DNA from: Gemmatimonadota bacterium
Lineage (GTDB): Bacteria > Latescibacterota > UBA2968 > UBA8231
DNA length: 5,883 nucleotides
Direction: 5' to 3'
NCBI GenBank assembly: GCA_028875335.1
Contig: JAPPEF010000351.1
Coordinates: 1 to 5,883, forward strand
Positions 1-5,883 of this stretch are shown one piece after another; position 1 is the stretch's first letter; every line of letters begins with the position of its first letter. Under the pieces are notes generated by a model that was not told the origin of the DNA, ran no database searches, and was given only the letters and a program-made list of their open reading frames with translations. Both the position numbers and the translations under genes were made by a program.

Positions 1-1
1 G

Positions 2-97
2 CACCGCTTTCCTTTTTTTGAGGCGGCAAAAGCCTTTGACTTGCTCTACAACAATATGGACGAGGTGCTCGGGGTGTTGCTCGATTGGGAGGAGTGA
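2..97 (+). CDS. C-terminal end of a probable zinc-type medium-chain dehydrogenase (partial)
   Basis: An open frame enters from the left edge and ends at a TGA at 95-97, giving 31 residues. The fragment begins HRFP, continues with an amphipathic EAAKAFDLL stretch and ends VLGVLLDWEE. In medium-chain (zinc-type) alcohol, sorbitol and threonine dehydrogenases the chain typically closes with a T-H-R-F motif, a helix of the form xxAFxLL, and a last beta strand such as KVILSW, so the pattern fits that C-terminus. Such enzymes are cytosolic NAD(P)-dependent oxidoreductases acting on alcohols or polyols. Neither the zinc ligands nor the Rossmann fold is in the window, so the family is an inference from a short tail and the substrate cannot be stated. 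The stop lies 58 bases before the next gene on the same strand, so co-transcription is possible. Confidence 0.55.
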   Translation, partial: HRFPFFEAAKAFDLLYNNMDEVLGVLLDWEE

Positions 98-98
98 G

Positions 99-128
99 TT
101 GAACATATCGGGGCCATCGGCCTTAAAT
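99..128 (+). promoter_or_regulatory. Weak candidate sigma-70-like promoter for the propeller gene
   Basis: In the 58-base gap after the dehydrogenase stop, TTGAAC (99-104) and TTAAAT (123-128) are separated by 18 bases. Each matches four of six consensus positions. The gap is AT-richer than its surroundings, which is the main reason to suspect a promoter. Either box could be chance, and read-through from the upstream gene is an equal possibility. Confidence 0.2.
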
Positions 129-155
129 TTTACTGACAATGGATAGGAGCCAATC

Positions 156-1436
156 ATGAAAAATTACGCAATCGTCTCACTGTTGATTTTGGCCGCTTTG
201 CGCGCCGGTGCTGAAGAGTACTGGCCCCAGTGGCGCGGCCCCAACCACAATGGCGTCAGTGAAGCCGTGAACCTGCCGACGACTTGGAGTACGAGCGAGA
301 ATGTGGTCTGGAGCAGGAAGCTGCCCTCTTGGAGCGGGAGTACGCCGGTGGTGTGGGGTGAACGGATCTTTTTGACGTCGCCCAATACGGGCGAGGAGAT
401 CCAAGGCGGCGAAAAGCTGCTTTTGGGCTGCTTGTCAACGGCCGATGGCAGTGTGTTGTGGCAGCGCACGCTCGACGAGGGCAATGCCTATTGGCGCAAG
501 CACAACAACACCTCGCCTTCGCCGGTCACGGACGGCGAGCGCGTGCTGGCCGTTACGGGTACGGGGATGATCCGGGCCTTTGACATGGAGGGTGAGGAAC
601 TGTGGCACTACGACTTGCAGGCTGAGCACGGCGACTTCGGCCTGATGTGGGGCTACGCCTCCTCGCCCCTACTCCACGGCGGCAAGCTCTTCGTCGAAGT
701 CCTGCACGGGATGAACACGGACGATCCTTCCTACCTGATCGCCTTTGATGCAGCCACCGGCGAGGTTGCGTGGTGGCGGGAGCGGCCGACCGACGCGGTG
801 CGCGAGTCCCCGGACGCCTATACCACGCCCGTGGTGCTCGAACACGACGGCCAGACGCAAATCGTCGTCTCCGGCGGGGACTATGTCACCGGCCACGATC
901 CGGCCACCGGCGAGGAGATATGGCGGGCGAGCGGCTTGAATCCGGGCAAGGAGCGAAATTACCGGGTGGTTGGTTCGCCGGTTGCGGTTGCTGGGATGGT
1001 GTACGCGACCAGTCGCCGCAATCCGGTGCTAGCGCTGCGCGCCGGTGGCACGGGGGATATTAGCGAGAGTCACTTGGCGTGGAAGTGGACGGGAGCGGGC
1101 GGACCAGACGTGCCTTCGGCTGTTACCGACGGACGCTATTTCTACATGGTCGATGATCGCGGGCGGGCTACCTGCCTCGACGCCAAGACGGGTGCGGTAG
1201 TGTGGGGTCCGGAGCGCACGGCCCAGGGGACGGTCAGCGCCTCGCTGGTGCTGGCCGACGGCAAGCTCTACGTGGTCAATGAAAATGCGGTGACGACCGT
1301 GCTTCAGGCCGGACCAGAGTACAAGGTGCTGGCGACTAACGAGCTCGACGGGGCTTATACGCTGTCGTCGCTGGCCATTGCCGGGGGGCGGATTTTCCTG
1401 CGGACGGAGTCGCACCTGTACTGCATCGGCCAGTAG
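156..1436 (+). CDS. Secreted PQQ-like beta-propeller repeat protein
   Basis: This is a 426-residue exported protein of the PQQ-like (quinoprotein-type) beta-propeller family. Residues 1-19 form a signal peptide: MKN, a hydrophobic core AIVSLLILAAL, then RAGA with likely cleavage before EEYW. The mature protein opens with WPQWRGPN (residues 23-30) followed by LPTTWS and ENVVWS, a hallmark opening of a propeller subfamily abundant in planctomycetes and related bacteria. Blade motifs of the form (T/D)G-x-x-x-W recur: ADGSVLW (96-102), MEGEELW (144-150), ATGEVAW (200-206), ATGEEIW (250-256) and KTGAVVW (344-350). The start is set by AGGAG at 145-149, six bases before the ATG. I see no cytochrome c CxxCH motif and no additional domain, so a true PQQ-dependent dehydrogenase is unlikely. 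A periplasmic binding or scaffold role is more probable, but the ligand is unknown. The convergent operon shows no functional link to it. Confidence 0.88.
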   Translation: MKNYAIVSLLILAALRAGAEEYWPQWRGPNHNGVSEAVNLPTTWSTSENVVWSRKLPSWSGSTPVVWGERIFLTSPNTGEEIQGGEKLLLGCLSTADGSVLWQRTLDEGNAYWRKHNNTSPSPVTDGERVLAVTGTGMIRAFDMEGEELWHYDLQAEHGDFGLMWGYASSPLLHGGKLFVEVLHGMNTDDPSYLIAFDAATGEVAWWRERPTDAVRESPDAYTTPVVLEHDGQTQIVVSGGDYVTGHDPATGEEIWRASGLNPGKERNYRVVGSPVAVAGMVYATSRRNPVLALRAGGTGDISESHLAWKWTGAGGPDVPSAVTDGRYFYMVDDRGRATCLDAKTGAVVWGPERTAQGTVSASLVLADGKLYVVNENAVTTVLQAGPEYKVLATNELDGAYTLSSLAIAGGRIFLRTESHLYCIGQ

Positions 1437-1461
1437 GGGGCGGTTTCAAACCGCCCCCTAC
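1433..1461. terminator. Perfect palindrome between convergent genes; possible bidirectional terminator or dispersed palindromic repeat
   Basis: The arm GTAGGGGGCGGTTT (1433-1446) is perfectly complementary to AAACCGCCCCCTAC (1448-1461), with a single C at the centre (1447). In RNA this folds as a very stable GC-rich hairpin from either strand. It begins inside the last sense codon of the propeller gene, includes its TAG stop, and ends 15 bases before the permease stop. Neither strand has a run of T after the hairpin, so it is not a textbook intrinsic terminator. It could still block convergent transcription, or stabilise both transcripts at the 3' end. Its GTAGGGG...CCCCTAC ends also resemble intergenic palindromic repeats that occur in many copies in some bacterial phyla. 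One copy cannot decide this. Confidence 0.55.
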
Positions 1462-1476
1462 AATGCGTAACGTCTA

Positions 1477-4400
1477 TTATTCAGCTTTGAGGGCCGCCAG
1501 CAGGGGGCGGCGCAGGGCCGAGTGACTAGCGGCAGCACACGCCAACAGGCCGGCGGCGAAAACTAAGCCGAGCGAGATGCCCAGCGATGCCCAAGGCAAG
1601 GGCGTGGGGTCGAAGAGGCGGGGGGCCACGGCGATGAGGGCGGCGACGCTACCGATCCCCTCGCCCACCAGCAGGAGGAAGCCGTGCTCGTAGAGCAGCA
1701 TCGCCCCTAGGCGAGCGCGGCGAAAGCCACAGGCGCTCAAGGCCGCCAACTCGCCACTGCGCTCGAGGACGTTGCGCAGAATGAGAATTCCCAAACCCAG
1801 AGTCCCCAAGAGTAGCCCGAGCAAGCCCAGCGTCTGAAAGGTCGCTAGGTACGTGTTTTCAACTGCGCGAAAGCCTCGGAGGCGCTCGGCGCTCAAGGTG
1901 GCGTCGAGGCCGTAGGCTGCTAGTCCCTTTTCTAGCGCGGCGGCTACGGCGGCTGGTTGTTCCGTTTCGACTAGGAAATAGCCGTAGCCTTCGCGCTCGG
2001 GAAAGTGCGCGGCGAAGCGATCTTCGGCAATGAGTAACTCGCTCTGGAACAGACTACCGTCCAACAGCCCGACCAACCGCACGGCCACACCCTCCGCAAT
2101 CGGGATATCATCGCCCAGACGCTTGTGCAAAATCCACTGAGCCGAATTAAAGTCGCCGATGGCTGGGATGATACTCGGTCCCAAATCGCGCTGAAGCAAC
2201 CGCCAGGGGTTGGTGTGCTCGTCTGGCGTTGGGTCTAGCGTCTGCCGGAAGGGCAAGCCGCCGCGTTGGACGAACTCGGCCGGTGCGCCGAGGACGCGCG
2301 GGGTCTGGGGTATGTAGAGGTTGAGGCAACTCACATCGTCGCCGGGCAGGACGCGGAAGGGAAAAAAGTGCGCGGTGCCCAAGTCTGTTGATAGACCTAA
2401 CTCGAAGCGCCCGTCTGTGCTATTGAGGTCTTGGTGCAGGGGAATCTCGGACTCGGCGACGAGTGAGAAACCGCCCGTGCCCGGATCGTCTGACCACTCG
2501 ACTTGTCGGTGTGCCCCAGCGGCGACGATGACAAAGGTGGCACAGGCGACGAGGGACGCGCAGAGGGTGCTGCGGCTGGGCTTACGGGTGCTGTTGAGGA
2601 GGCCCAAGCCGAGGATGGAGTTGAGGCGACCCGATGTCGGAGCGTGCAACCATACTACGAACAGGGCCAATAGCGCCAACAGGGCCGCAGTGCCGCTGCC
2701 TAAGAAAAGCGCGGCGGCCGTTGCTGCGTCGGCCATACTGGCGAGGATGCTCAAGGTAAGAGCTATAACCAGACCAAGTGCGGCGAGGACGGCACTGCGA
2801 CGGCGCGGGAGACACGGTGCGGTGTCGAGGGTACCGGAGAGCAAGGCGCGGACGGGCAGGCGGTGGAAGCGTTGCACGGTGCGCCACAGAGCGAGCGAGA
2901 CCAGCAGTAAGGTGGATAGATAGCCCAATCCTAAGCTTAACCAGCTAACGTGGAGGGAAAGGAAGGGCGTGCCGATAGCCTCCAACCACAAGGTGTGCAA
3001 GCCGACCAGCATTAGATAGGCGTAGAGTGGGGCACCGGCTAGGCCGAGTAGTGCGCCGAGCGCGGCCAAGGCAATGCCCTCGCCCAAGAAGCGTCGGCCC
3101 ACCGCGGCGAGCGGGTAGCCGGTGGCGAGGAGCAGCCCTGCTTCGCGCGCGCGTTGTTCGAGGCCGAACTTGCATAGCAAAACTACCAGTAATGCGGCCG
3201 CGGCGATGAGGAAGAGGCTGAAGCCGATGAAGAGGCCGCTGAAGTCCGTGGCCCCGGTTGATGCTGACAGGGCCTCTTGGCGGACGGGGCGCAAGGAGAA
3301 GCCGGCCCCTGCTGGAGACACGCGATCCACCAGATCTTGGCGTAGACTCTCATACTGGGCGGACGAGGACGGATAGAAGCGGATGGCGGTCAGCGCGCCG
3401 TGGCGGCTGCCCCACAGGCGCTGTCCTGTATGGGCGGCGACGAAGGCTTTGGGCGCGGCCCCGTACTGATCCCAGTATGCCTCGTCCTGCGGGCGGATTT
3501 GCCCCATGTCGATGGGGAAGGGCGCATCCCAAGCAGATATATCGCCCTCTTCCTGCAACCCTGGATATTCGGGCGTCAGGGTCGGGTCAATGGCCAAGCC
3601 CTGCATCTGTACGATCCCTTGGAGGCGGAAGTGGGCTTGCTCGATTCGGAGTTCATGGCGCGGGCCGACGACGTAGTAGGTCAGAGATATGGAGTCACCG
3701 GGGGTTGCAGCTAATTCCTGGGCCGTCCAAGCGTCGAGGTAGAGGGCGTCGGCGGCGCGGGGCGGCGCGGGCCGACCGTCGTCGAGGTAGAGGCCGGTAG
3801 GATCGTCGAGAGCGGTAACGGTTGAGTAGGGGACTTGGCGACTGTTGCCCTCAATGGCGTTGGCCAGATAGGTCGAGAAGGTCGCGGTTTTGAGCTGTAG
3901 GGTAGCGGCGCTTGCCAAGGCGGCGGTGCGAATCGAATCGTCGAGGACAAAGCGGGTGCTGGTGAGTTCAATGTAATTGGAGTGCAGTGCGAGGTCCAGC
4001 TTGAGGTCGGCGAGAGTAAGATGCTGGGCGAGAGCGCGTTGCAGGTCTTGGTGTTGACTGTTGGGCGCGGCAATGAGTAGGGCGTTGACGCGATCCTGTT
4101 GGTCGAGAGCGTGCTGAAGGGTTTGGAGGTCGAGGTATGCGTTGAGCGGCAGGTGCTGCTGCAGTCGCAGGCCGAAGTGCCCCGCCCCGCTGTCAGGTAA
4201 GACGCCGGTGAGTACCACGCGCAGGGTGGTGACGAGGTCGCCGGTGGCACGGCGGCCAAAGAGGGATTCGCGGTAGGTTGGGCTGGGGCGCTCTAGCGAG
4301 AGCAGGACCGCGTCGCCTAGTTCAAGGCCGAGGGCGCGTTGCAGCGAAGCACTGACGACGAGTGAGGGAAACGGCTGGTCGGGCACTGGTTTGAGCGCGT

Positions 4401-4749
4401 CGCGCAAGGTGGGGCCGCCCTCGGGAAAGAGCGCGGCGAATCGGGTGTCGATGCCTTGGATTTGCACGCCAGTAGCGAGCGCTTGGGTTGCGGTGTGGCG
4501 GGCACTGCCGTTGAGGAGGATGACAGGCGCGTGGCCTCCAGGCAGTTCGGTGGTCAAGTCGCTGCGGAAGAAGTGCGCGGCGAGCAGTGCGTAATCGATG
4601 CGACCTAGGCGCTCTAAAGCCAAATCGCGCAGACTGCCGCGCATGGAGTCGCCAACTAGGAGCGCACCGGTCAGGGCGGTTGTGGCGACAGCAGTCCCCA
4701 GCAGCAGCCCTAGGTGAACCCGCCAGTAGTAGACTAGGCTTCGACGCAC
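1477..4749 (-). CDS. Large FtsX-type ABC transporter permease with two FtsX-like halves (YbbP-like topology)
   Basis: This 1090-residue protein is the membrane part of an ABC system of the MacB/LolCDE/YbbP superfamily. Hydrophobic segments lie near residues 11-33, 504-528, 556-585, 603-622, 653-672, 674-702, 727-746, 970-992, 1017-1044 and 1054-1074. This gives ten helices, with two extracytoplasmic domains at about 34-503 and 747-968. Each FtsX half carries the same coupling-helix pattern, E-x7-G-x12-E: E536, G544, E557 in the first and E1000, G1008, E1021 in the second. The duplicated layout is like E. coli YbbP, but the first periplasmic domain is much larger. The second contains a GDDVSCLNLY motif with one cysteine (C808). 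The start is a GTG at 4747-4749, with GAGG four bases upstream, and it overlaps the ATPase gene by 16 bases, so translation is probably coupled. The single chain could replace a LolC/LolE pair. The likely substrate is hydrophobic or lipidated, but it cannot be identified from sequence. Confidence 0.88.
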   Translation of the reverse strand: MRRSLVYYWRVHLGLLLGTAVATTALTGALLVGDSMRGSLRDLALERLGRIDYALLAAHFFRSDLTTELPGGHAPVILLNGSARHTATQALATGVQIQGIDTRFAALFPEGGPTLRDALKPVPDQPFPSLVVSASLQRALGLELGDAVLLSLERPSPTYRESLFGRRATGDLVTTLRVVLTGVLPDSGAGHFGLRLQQHLPLNAYLDLQTLQHALDQQDRVNALLIAAPNSQHQDLQRALAQHLTLADLKLDLALHSNYIELTSTRFVLDDSIRTAALASAATLQLKTATFSTYLANAIEGNSRQVPYSTVTALDDPTGLYLDDGRPAPPRAADALYLDAWTAQELAATPGDSISLTYYVVGPRHELRIEQAHFRLQGIVQMQGLAIDPTLTPEYPGLQEEGDISAWDAPFPIDMGQIRPQDEAYWDQYGAAPKAFVAAHTGQRLWGSRHGALTAIRFYPSSSAQYESLRQDLVDRVSPAGAGFSLRPVRQEALSASTGATDFSGLFIGFSLFLIAAAALLVVLLCKFGLEQRAREAGLLLATGYPLAAVGRRFLGEGIALAALGALLGLAGAPLYAYLMLVGLHTLWLEAIGTPFLSLHVSWLSLGLGYLSTLLLVSLALWRTVQRFHRLPVRALLSGTLDTAPCLPRRRSAVLAALGLVIALTLSILASMADAATAAALFLGSGTAALLALLALFVVWLHAPTSGRLNSILGLGLLNSTRKPSRSTLCASLVACATFVIVAAGAHRQVEWSDDPGTGGFSLVAESEIPLHQDLNSTDGRFELGLSTDLGTAHFFPFRVLPGDDVSCLNLYIPQTPRVLGAPAEFVQRGGLPFRQTLDPTPDEHTNPWRLLQRDLGPSIIPAIGDFNSAQWILHKRLGDDIPIAEGVAVRLVGLLDGSLFQSELLIAEDRFAAHFPEREGYGYFLVETEQPAAVAAALEKGLAAYGLDATLSAERLRGFRAVENTYLATFQTLGLLGLLLGTLGLGILILRNVLERSGELAALSACGFRRARLGAMLLYEHGFLLLVGEGIGSVAALIAVAPRLFDPTPLPWASLGISLGLVFAAGLLACAAASHSALRRPLLAALKAE

Positions 4750-5411
4750 GTCCCCTCGCGCAAGAGCAGGCGGCGGTCGCAGCGCGCAGCTAGTTCGAGG
4801 TCGTGGGTTGCGATGACGAGGGCAGCTTGCTCGGCGCGGTGCAGTGTGAAGAGTAGGTCGGCGACGGTGGTGGCCGTCTGGCGGTCGAGGCTGCCGGTAG
4901 GCTCATCGCAGAGCAAGAGGCCGGGCTGGTTAATCAAGGCGCGCGCGACAGCCACGCGCTGGCACTCACCGCCGGACAGTTCAGCGGGGCGGTGGTGCAG
5001 GCGTTTTTCTAAACCGACGGCGGTCAAAAGGTCGCGGGCGCGCTCGCGCCGGTCGGCTTGGGGAAAGGCTAGAGTGGGGATTAGGGCATTTTCGAGGGCT
5101 GAGTACTGAGGTAACAGGTGGTGGTTTTGGAAGACGAAGCCGATGTGCTGGTTGCGGAAGCGGGCGAGTTGCGGTTCGGGGAGGGCTAGTGGATCTTGCT
5201 CGCTGATGGTGATTTGGCCGGAGGTTGGAGGTTCAAGGGTGCCGAGCAGGTGCAGCAAGGTGCTCTTGCCCGAGCCGGACGGACCGATAAGTGCCAGGGA
5301 CTGGCCCACCTCGGCACGCAGCGAAACGCCGCGCAGCACTTCGACGGTCTGGTCACCGAGGGCGAAGTGCTTGCAGACGTCGGTTGAGACGAGGGCCGGG
5401 GCTGAGTTCAT
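4734..5411 (-). CDS. ABC transporter ATP-binding protein, LolD/MacB/YbbA type
   Basis: This 225-residue cytoplasmic ATPase powers the permease encoded directly downstream. All nucleotide-binding motifs are intact: Walker A GPSGSGKST (43-51), the Q-loop glutamine Q95 in FVFQNHHLLPQYSALENA, signature LSGGE (145-149) followed by CQRVAVARAL, Walker B LLLCDEPTG (165-173) with catalytic E170, D-loop SLDR (174-177) and H-loop H203 in ATHD. The HHLLP...ALEN segment after the Q-loop is characteristic of the LolD branch. The length equals that of a stand-alone LolD/YbbA subunit, with no fused domain. The ATG at 5409-5411 shares an ATGA overlap with the thioesterase stop. No strong Shine-Dalgarno precedes it, only GAAG four bases upstream, and that lies inside a repeat copy. 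Initiation therefore probably depends on termination of the upstream gene. LolD proper is only one option, since YbbA and other exporter ATPases share these motifs. Confidence 0.92.
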   Translation of the reverse strand: MNSAPALVSTDVCKHFALGDQTVEVLRGVSLRAEVGQSLALIGPSGSGKSTLLHLLGTLEPPTSGQITISEQDPLALPEPQLARFRNQHIGFVFQNHHLLPQYSALENALIPTLAFPQADRRERARDLLTAVGLEKRLHHRPAELSGGECQRVAVARALINQPGLLLCDEPTGSLDRQTATTVADLLFTLHRAEQAALVIATHDLELAARCDRRLLLREGTCVEA

Positions 5412-5872
5412 GGGGCTTCGGCGAGCTCAGTCGAGTCGTGCGCCGCCAGTTTGCGGGACTTCGGCGAGCTCAGTCGAGTCGTGATAAAGTCCGGGATGGG
5501 GATGGCGCGGATGGCCTCGCCTGGATTGCAGACGCAGCAGGCGACCTTGAGCCGCCCTTGGGCTATTTGTTCGCCGCCGCAGTGGAAGTCGAAGCGAAAG
5601 CTGAGGGACTTCTCACCCTGCTTTTCGAGGTGTACATGGATGTCGAGGACGTCTTCAAAGGAGACGGGGCGGAAGTACTCGCATTCGGCGGTGAGGCGAG
5701 GCCAGCTAATGATGTCGCCGTCGCGTTGGCTGTGGACGCTCAGGCCGAGGCTGCGCCAGAAGGCGTGCTCAGCGGCTTCCATGAAGACGAAGAAGCGCGC
5801 GAAGTGGACGATGCCAGCCTGATCGGTATCGGCCCACTCGACGCGGCGGCGGGTGCGGAATTCGACGGACAC
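5408..5872 (-). CDS. Acyl-CoA thioesterase, hotdog fold, 4-hydroxybenzoyl-CoA thioesterase/YbgC family
   Basis: This is a 154-residue cytosolic enzyme expected to hydrolyse an acyl-CoA or acyl-carrier thioester. Near the N-terminus, VEWADTDQAGIVHFARFF (11-28) is the 4HBT active-site signature. D17 aligns with the catalytic aspartate of the Pseudomonas 4-hydroxybenzoyl-CoA thioesterase, and it is followed by the long hotdog helix MEAAEHAFWRSLG. Strands with ISWPRLTAECEYFRPV and FEDVLDIHVHLEKQGEKS complete a typical single hotdog domain, ending around PIPDF (125-129). The last 24 residues or so come from two copies of a DNA repeat and do not look like part of the fold. The GTG at 5870-5872 fits the family's usual N-terminus. 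However, no Shine-Dalgarno is visible in the 11 bases before the window edge and the frame stays open there, so the start could lie further out. The gene leads the ABC operon, with an ATGA overlap to the ATPase. The acyl substrate cannot be told from sequence. Confidence 0.87.
   Translation of the reverse strand: MSVEFRTRRRVEWADTDQAGIVHFARFFVFMEAAEHAFWRSLGLSVHSQRDGDIISWPRLTAECEYFRPVSFEDVLDIHVHLEKQGEKSLSFRFDFHCGGEQIAQGRLKVACCVCNPGEAIRAIPIPDFITTRLSSPKSRKLAAHDSTELAEAP
5416..5440. repeat. Direct repeat, copy A (25 bp), at the thioesterase 3' end
   Basis: This 25-bp element, containing gcgagctcagtcgagtcgtg on the plus strand, is identical to 5459-5483. Adding four bases on the left (5412-5415 against 5455-5458) extends the match to 29 bp with one mismatch. 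On the coding strand it encodes HDSTELAE of the thioesterase and ends four bases before the ATPase ATG. The sequence is imperfectly self-complementary around GAGCTC, like mobile intergenic repeats of the TTCGxCxAGCTCAG type known from many bacterial genomes. That relationship is inferred from memory. Confidence 0.8.
5459..5483. repeat. Direct repeat, copy B (25 bp), inside the thioesterase gene
   Basis: This is the second identical copy, 43 bp from the first start to start, with an 18-bp spacer (5441-5458). Because 43 is not a multiple of three, the two copies are read in different frames. This one encodes most of TTRLSSPK, directly after the PIPDFI segment where a hotdog thioesterase would normally be close to its end. 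Confidence 0.8.
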
Positions 5873-5883
5873 GTCAGTTGCCG

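Noticed and set aside
156..1436. Reading the propeller protein as a PQQ-dependent alcohol or glucose dehydrogenase
   Set aside because: The protein is shorter than those enzymes, lacks a cytochrome domain, and shows only generic propeller repeats with no recognisable cofactor-site signature.
2321..2923. 200-residue plus-strand open frame opposite the permease gene
   Set aside because: It lies wholly antisense to a well-supported permease. Its translation is arginine/proline-rich with no recognisable domain, as expected of a shadow frame in GC-rich DNA.
3751..3770. Perfect tandem pair of the 10-mer ggcggcgcgg
   Set aside because: It is short, low-complexity and GC-rich, and sits in the permease coding region without breaking the frame. 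It is probably chance or slippage with no evident role.
3733..3793. 13-base sequence gtcgaggtagagg repeated 48 bases apart
   Set aside because: Both copies encode the in-frame residues LYLD of the permease (LYLDD and LYLDA). Similar codons for a short similar peptide explain it better than a DNA element.
3258..3800. 180-residue plus-strand open frame
   Set aside because: It is antisense to the permease's first periplasmic domain. Its composition is dominated by Arg and Gly, and no fold or motif is visible.
3711..4259. 182-residue minus-strand open frame, a possible out-of-frame gene within the permease
   Set aside because: It is a Ser/Pro/Thr-rich shadow in another frame of the same strand. 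The permease frame through this region is continuous and domain-like.

Overview
The window is GC-rich, densely coded bacterial DNA. It holds one gene tail, one complete plus-strand gene and a compact three-gene minus-strand operon that runs convergently into it. There are no RNA genes, CRISPR arrays, transposases or phage genes. No gap between genes exceeds about 60 bases. Family resemblance (a secreted PQQ-like propeller opening with a WPQWRGP motif, and a very large FtsX-type permease with a GDSMRGSLRDL motif near its N-terminus) suggests a planctomycete or a similar Gram-negative such as Latescibacterota. That is an inference from remembered family features, not from a search.

Left part (1-1461): the last 31 codons of a gene that is probably a zinc-type medium-chain alcohol/threonine dehydrogenase end at 97. 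After a 58-base gap comes a 426-residue exported PQQ-like beta-propeller protein (156-1436) with a clear Shine-Dalgarno sequence and signal peptide. Its stop codon lies inside a perfect 14-bp-arm palindrome (1433-1461) that fills most of the short space before the convergent operon.

Right part (5872 down to 1477, minus strand): a hotdog-fold acyl-CoA thioesterase, a LolD/MacB-type ABC ATPase and a 1090-residue ten-helix FtsX-type permease. The three genes are physically locked together: thioesterase and ATPase share an ATGA overlap, and ATPase and permease overlap by 16 bases. The permease has two FtsX-like halves in one chain, so ATPase plus permease look like a complete exporter of the YbbA-YbbP/LolCDE kind. 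This class typically extracts or moves hydrophobic or lipidated molecules at the inner membrane without carrying them through a classical pore.

The two most interesting points are these. First, an acyl-thioester hydrolase is coupled to a YbbAP-like ABC system, which recalls the E. coli tesA-ybbA-ybbP neighbourhood but uses an unrelated thioesterase fold. Second, a 25-bp direct repeat occurs twice, 43 bp apart, inside the 3' end of the thioesterase gene. It is read in two different frames, extends the protein by about 24 residues and ends right before the ATPase start codon.
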